23,502 nt of DNA from contig CAYGNI010000019.1 of NCBI GenBank assembly GCA_964351195.1, forward strand, positions 1-23,502, given 5' to 3'. Under the pieces are notes generated by a model. That model searched no databases and was not told where the DNA came from. It worked only from the letters and a program-made list of their open reading frames with translations. The position numbers and the translations under genes are program-made. Below are positions 22,282 through 23,502 of this stretch, one piece after another (within the stretch, counting starts at the first letter, position 1; each line of letters begins with the position of its first letter). This DNA comes from TMED27 sp964351195. GTDB taxonomy: Bacteria > Pseudomonadota > Alphaproteobacteria > Micavibrionales > Micavibrionaceae.

Positions 22282-23118
22282 ATGAAATTAATAACCAGAT
22301 TTTTTATTGTTCTCGGGATCTTGTGCTTCCAAACACAGCCCTCACTGGCCGCCTCCAGCGATTGGGTGGAACAGGGCGAATTCAAAGCACGCCTGATTTC
22401 AAACGTCGATAGTATGGATGAAGATTACGCATTTTGGGGCGCGTTGGAGATCGAACTGGATAAGGGCTGGCACACCTATTGGAAAGTTGCTGGTGATGCT
22501 GGCGTTCCTCCGAATTTCGATTGGAGTGCTTCACAAAATCTGAAAGCCGCCGACATCGCCTGGCCCGCCCCAGTGCGAAAAAAAGAACTTGATCTCGTGA
22601 CATTTGGATATGAAGACGGCGTTGTCCTGCCCATAAAATTTAATCTCGAAGAGCCGGAAACACAAACAACGCTCAATCTCAAAGCGCTGGTTTTGATCTG
22701 CAAGGATATCTGCATTCCTATAGAGTTCGATCTCTCGTTAGAACTTCCACCCGGCAATGCACAGCCCGCCGACCTGGATGAAGTCAAGCTGATCCGCGAA
22801 GCCAAAAAGACCGTGCCGCATCGCGGCGATATCCCACGGCTGAAGCTGGATACCGTAGTTGCCGGTAAAGACGCGTTGGTGCTGAATGTTTATGCGCATA
22901 AGGGGTTTGGTGACTTTGACGTCTTCGCCCATGCGCCGAATTTACCCTTCACCGCGCCGTTGGAAATTGAGGTCGATAAAGACGATGATCGCAAAGCGAT
23001 GATCCGTATCGCTGCACCCTCTGGAATTGAGAATTTGACCAAAGAACTGGAAGGCAAAGCCTTGGATGTCACACTCGTGAGTGGAAAGGATTCAATCGAA
23101 AAAAGAATTCGCTACTAA
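22282..23118 (+). CDS. Secreted DsbD-alpha-like thiol-disulfide protein
   Basis: 278 residues with an N-terminal signal peptide (MKLITRFFIVLGILCFQTQ, cleavage near SLAA-SSDW), so periplasmic. The body resembles the N-terminal domain of DsbD/ScsB: GWHTYWKVAGDAGVPPNFDW, IAWPAPVRKKEL, FGYEDGVVLPIKF, then Cys140 and Cys144 in LICKDICIPI, the C-x3-C pair in that domain. No membrane electron-transfer domain follows, so it would need a separate partner. The ATG at 22282 is chosen because AGGA is eight bases upstream; one at 22273 sits too close to it. Its stop codon overlaps that of the convergent glycosyltransferase by sharing CTAA (23115-23118). Confidence 0.9.
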   Translation: MKLITRFFIVLGILCFQTQPSLAASSDWVEQGEFKARLISNVDSMDEDYAFWGALEIELDKGWHTYWKVAGDAGVPPNFDWSASQNLKAADIAWPAPVRKKELDLVTFGYEDGVVLPIKFNLEEPETQTTLNLKALVLICKDICIPIEFDLSLELPPGNAQPADLDEVKLIREAKKTVPHRGDIPRLKLDTVVAGKDALVLNVYAHKGFGDFDVFAHAPNLPFTAPLEIEVDKDDDRKAMIRIAAPSGIENLTKELEGKALDVTLVSGKDSIEKRIRY

Positions 23119-23502
23119 GCCTTCATGAGCGCGTCATAAATCGCCAGCGTTTTCTCCACGACAATGCGCACGTCAAACTCCGCCTCTGCCATGGCGCGGC
23201 TTTGCTCTCCCATACGCGCGCGTAGACCGTCATCACCCAGAATTTTTGCAATCGCCGCTGCTGTGGCCTGCACGTCTTTGATCGGAACGAGATACCCGTT
23301 CATGCCATCGCGCACCGCCTCGCGACATCCGGGATGATCGGTGGTGATCATCGCCCGTCCGATAGACGCCGCTTCCAGCAAGACTTTCGGAATGCCCTCG
23401 CCGTAATAAGACGGATACACAACCAGATTACACCCCGCCAACAAACGCGGCATGTCGGACACTTTCCCCAGCCAACTCGCTGCGCCGTTCGCAACCATGG
23501 AT
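23115..23502 (-). CDS. GT4 family glycosyltransferase, C-terminal part only
   Basis: The last 129 residues or so of a glycosyltransferase of group 1 (GT4), GT-B fold; the 5' part lies beyond the window end. Visible motifs are LAGCNLVVYPSYYGEGIPKVLLEAASIGRAMITTD, containing the E-x7-E nucleotide-sugar site, and the following GCREAVRDGMNGYLVP loop with the C-terminal helices. The sugar and acceptor cannot be told from this part; surface polysaccharide synthesis is the usual role. The frame is open to the last base, so this is a window edge, not a broken gene. Confidence 0.93.
   Translation of the reverse strand, partial: SMVANGAASWLGKVSDMPRLLAGCNLVVYPSYYGEGIPKVLLEAASIGRAMITTDHPGCREAVRDGMNGYLVPIKDVQATAAAIAKILGDDGLRARMGEQSRAMAEAEFDVRIVVEKTLAIYDALMKA

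Noticed and set aside
23115..23502. Glycosyltransferase pseudogene
   Set aside because: The frame is open to the window edge with intact motifs; it is cut by the window, not broken.

Overview
The window looks like a piece of an alphaproteobacterial chromosome of roughly balanced base composition. The evidence is gene content and order: guaB, rsmB and guaA in the same order and orientation; thrC followed immediately by an M16 processing-type peptidase; YqgE/AlgH; a membrane-free DsbD-alpha-like secreted protein; and a small RluA. I cannot name the order. The use of PdxS/PdxT for PLP synthesis is less usual for the class and could help placement. Nearly all genes are housekeeping genes. There is no tRNA, rRNA, CRISPR array or transposase.

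Layout. Bases 1-41 are not genomic: they match an Illumina Nextera adapter (index S502 plus primer plus mosaic end) with four mismatches, so this is a contig end and guaB is cut there artificially. Bases 43-5616 hold guaB (+), an SSS-family sodium:solute symporter (-), rsmB (+) and an unrecognised 344-residue protein (+). Bases 5690-9011 hold metF then metE on the minus strand, the B12-independent last step of methionine synthesis and the enzyme that makes its folate donor. Bases 9095-10030 hold two small AT-rich unknown genes that look like diverged tandem duplicates, followed by guaA (10086-11690). Bases 11735-13040 are the most accessory-like part: a DUF3892 protein, a small winged-helix-like protein, a dense set of competing hairpins with a possible small RNA, a palindromic intergenic repeat of the GTCATTGCGAG type, and a four-copy ACTTAGT/ACTAAGT inverted cluster. 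Bases 13054-14924 hold a membrane-anchored methyltransferase, rluA and a small gene coupled to it. Bases 15160-17217 are the PLP synthase genes pdxS and pdxT, separated by an unrelated AT-rich gene with its own promoter. Bases 17261-23502 hold an M32 carboxypeptidase, thrC, the M16 peptidase, yqgE/algH, the DsbD-like protein and a partial GT4 glycosyltransferase.

How they fit together. GuaB and GuaA make GMP from IMP. MetF feeds MetE. ThrC is a PLP enzyme, and PdxS/PdxT make PLP. RsmB and RluA modify ribosomal RNA. Four convergent gene pairs end within 6 bp of each other, so the genome is compact. Against this background the AT-rich orphan genes (4582, 9095, 9554, 16111, 12241, 11735), mostly with good Shine-Dalgarno sequences and in several cases their own TTGACA promoters, stand out as likely later insertions. 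No complete new defence or mobile system is visible. The most novel material is the unknown paralogous pair, the orphan inserted between pdxS and pdxT, and the structured intergenic regions at 2974-3221 and 12038-13040.
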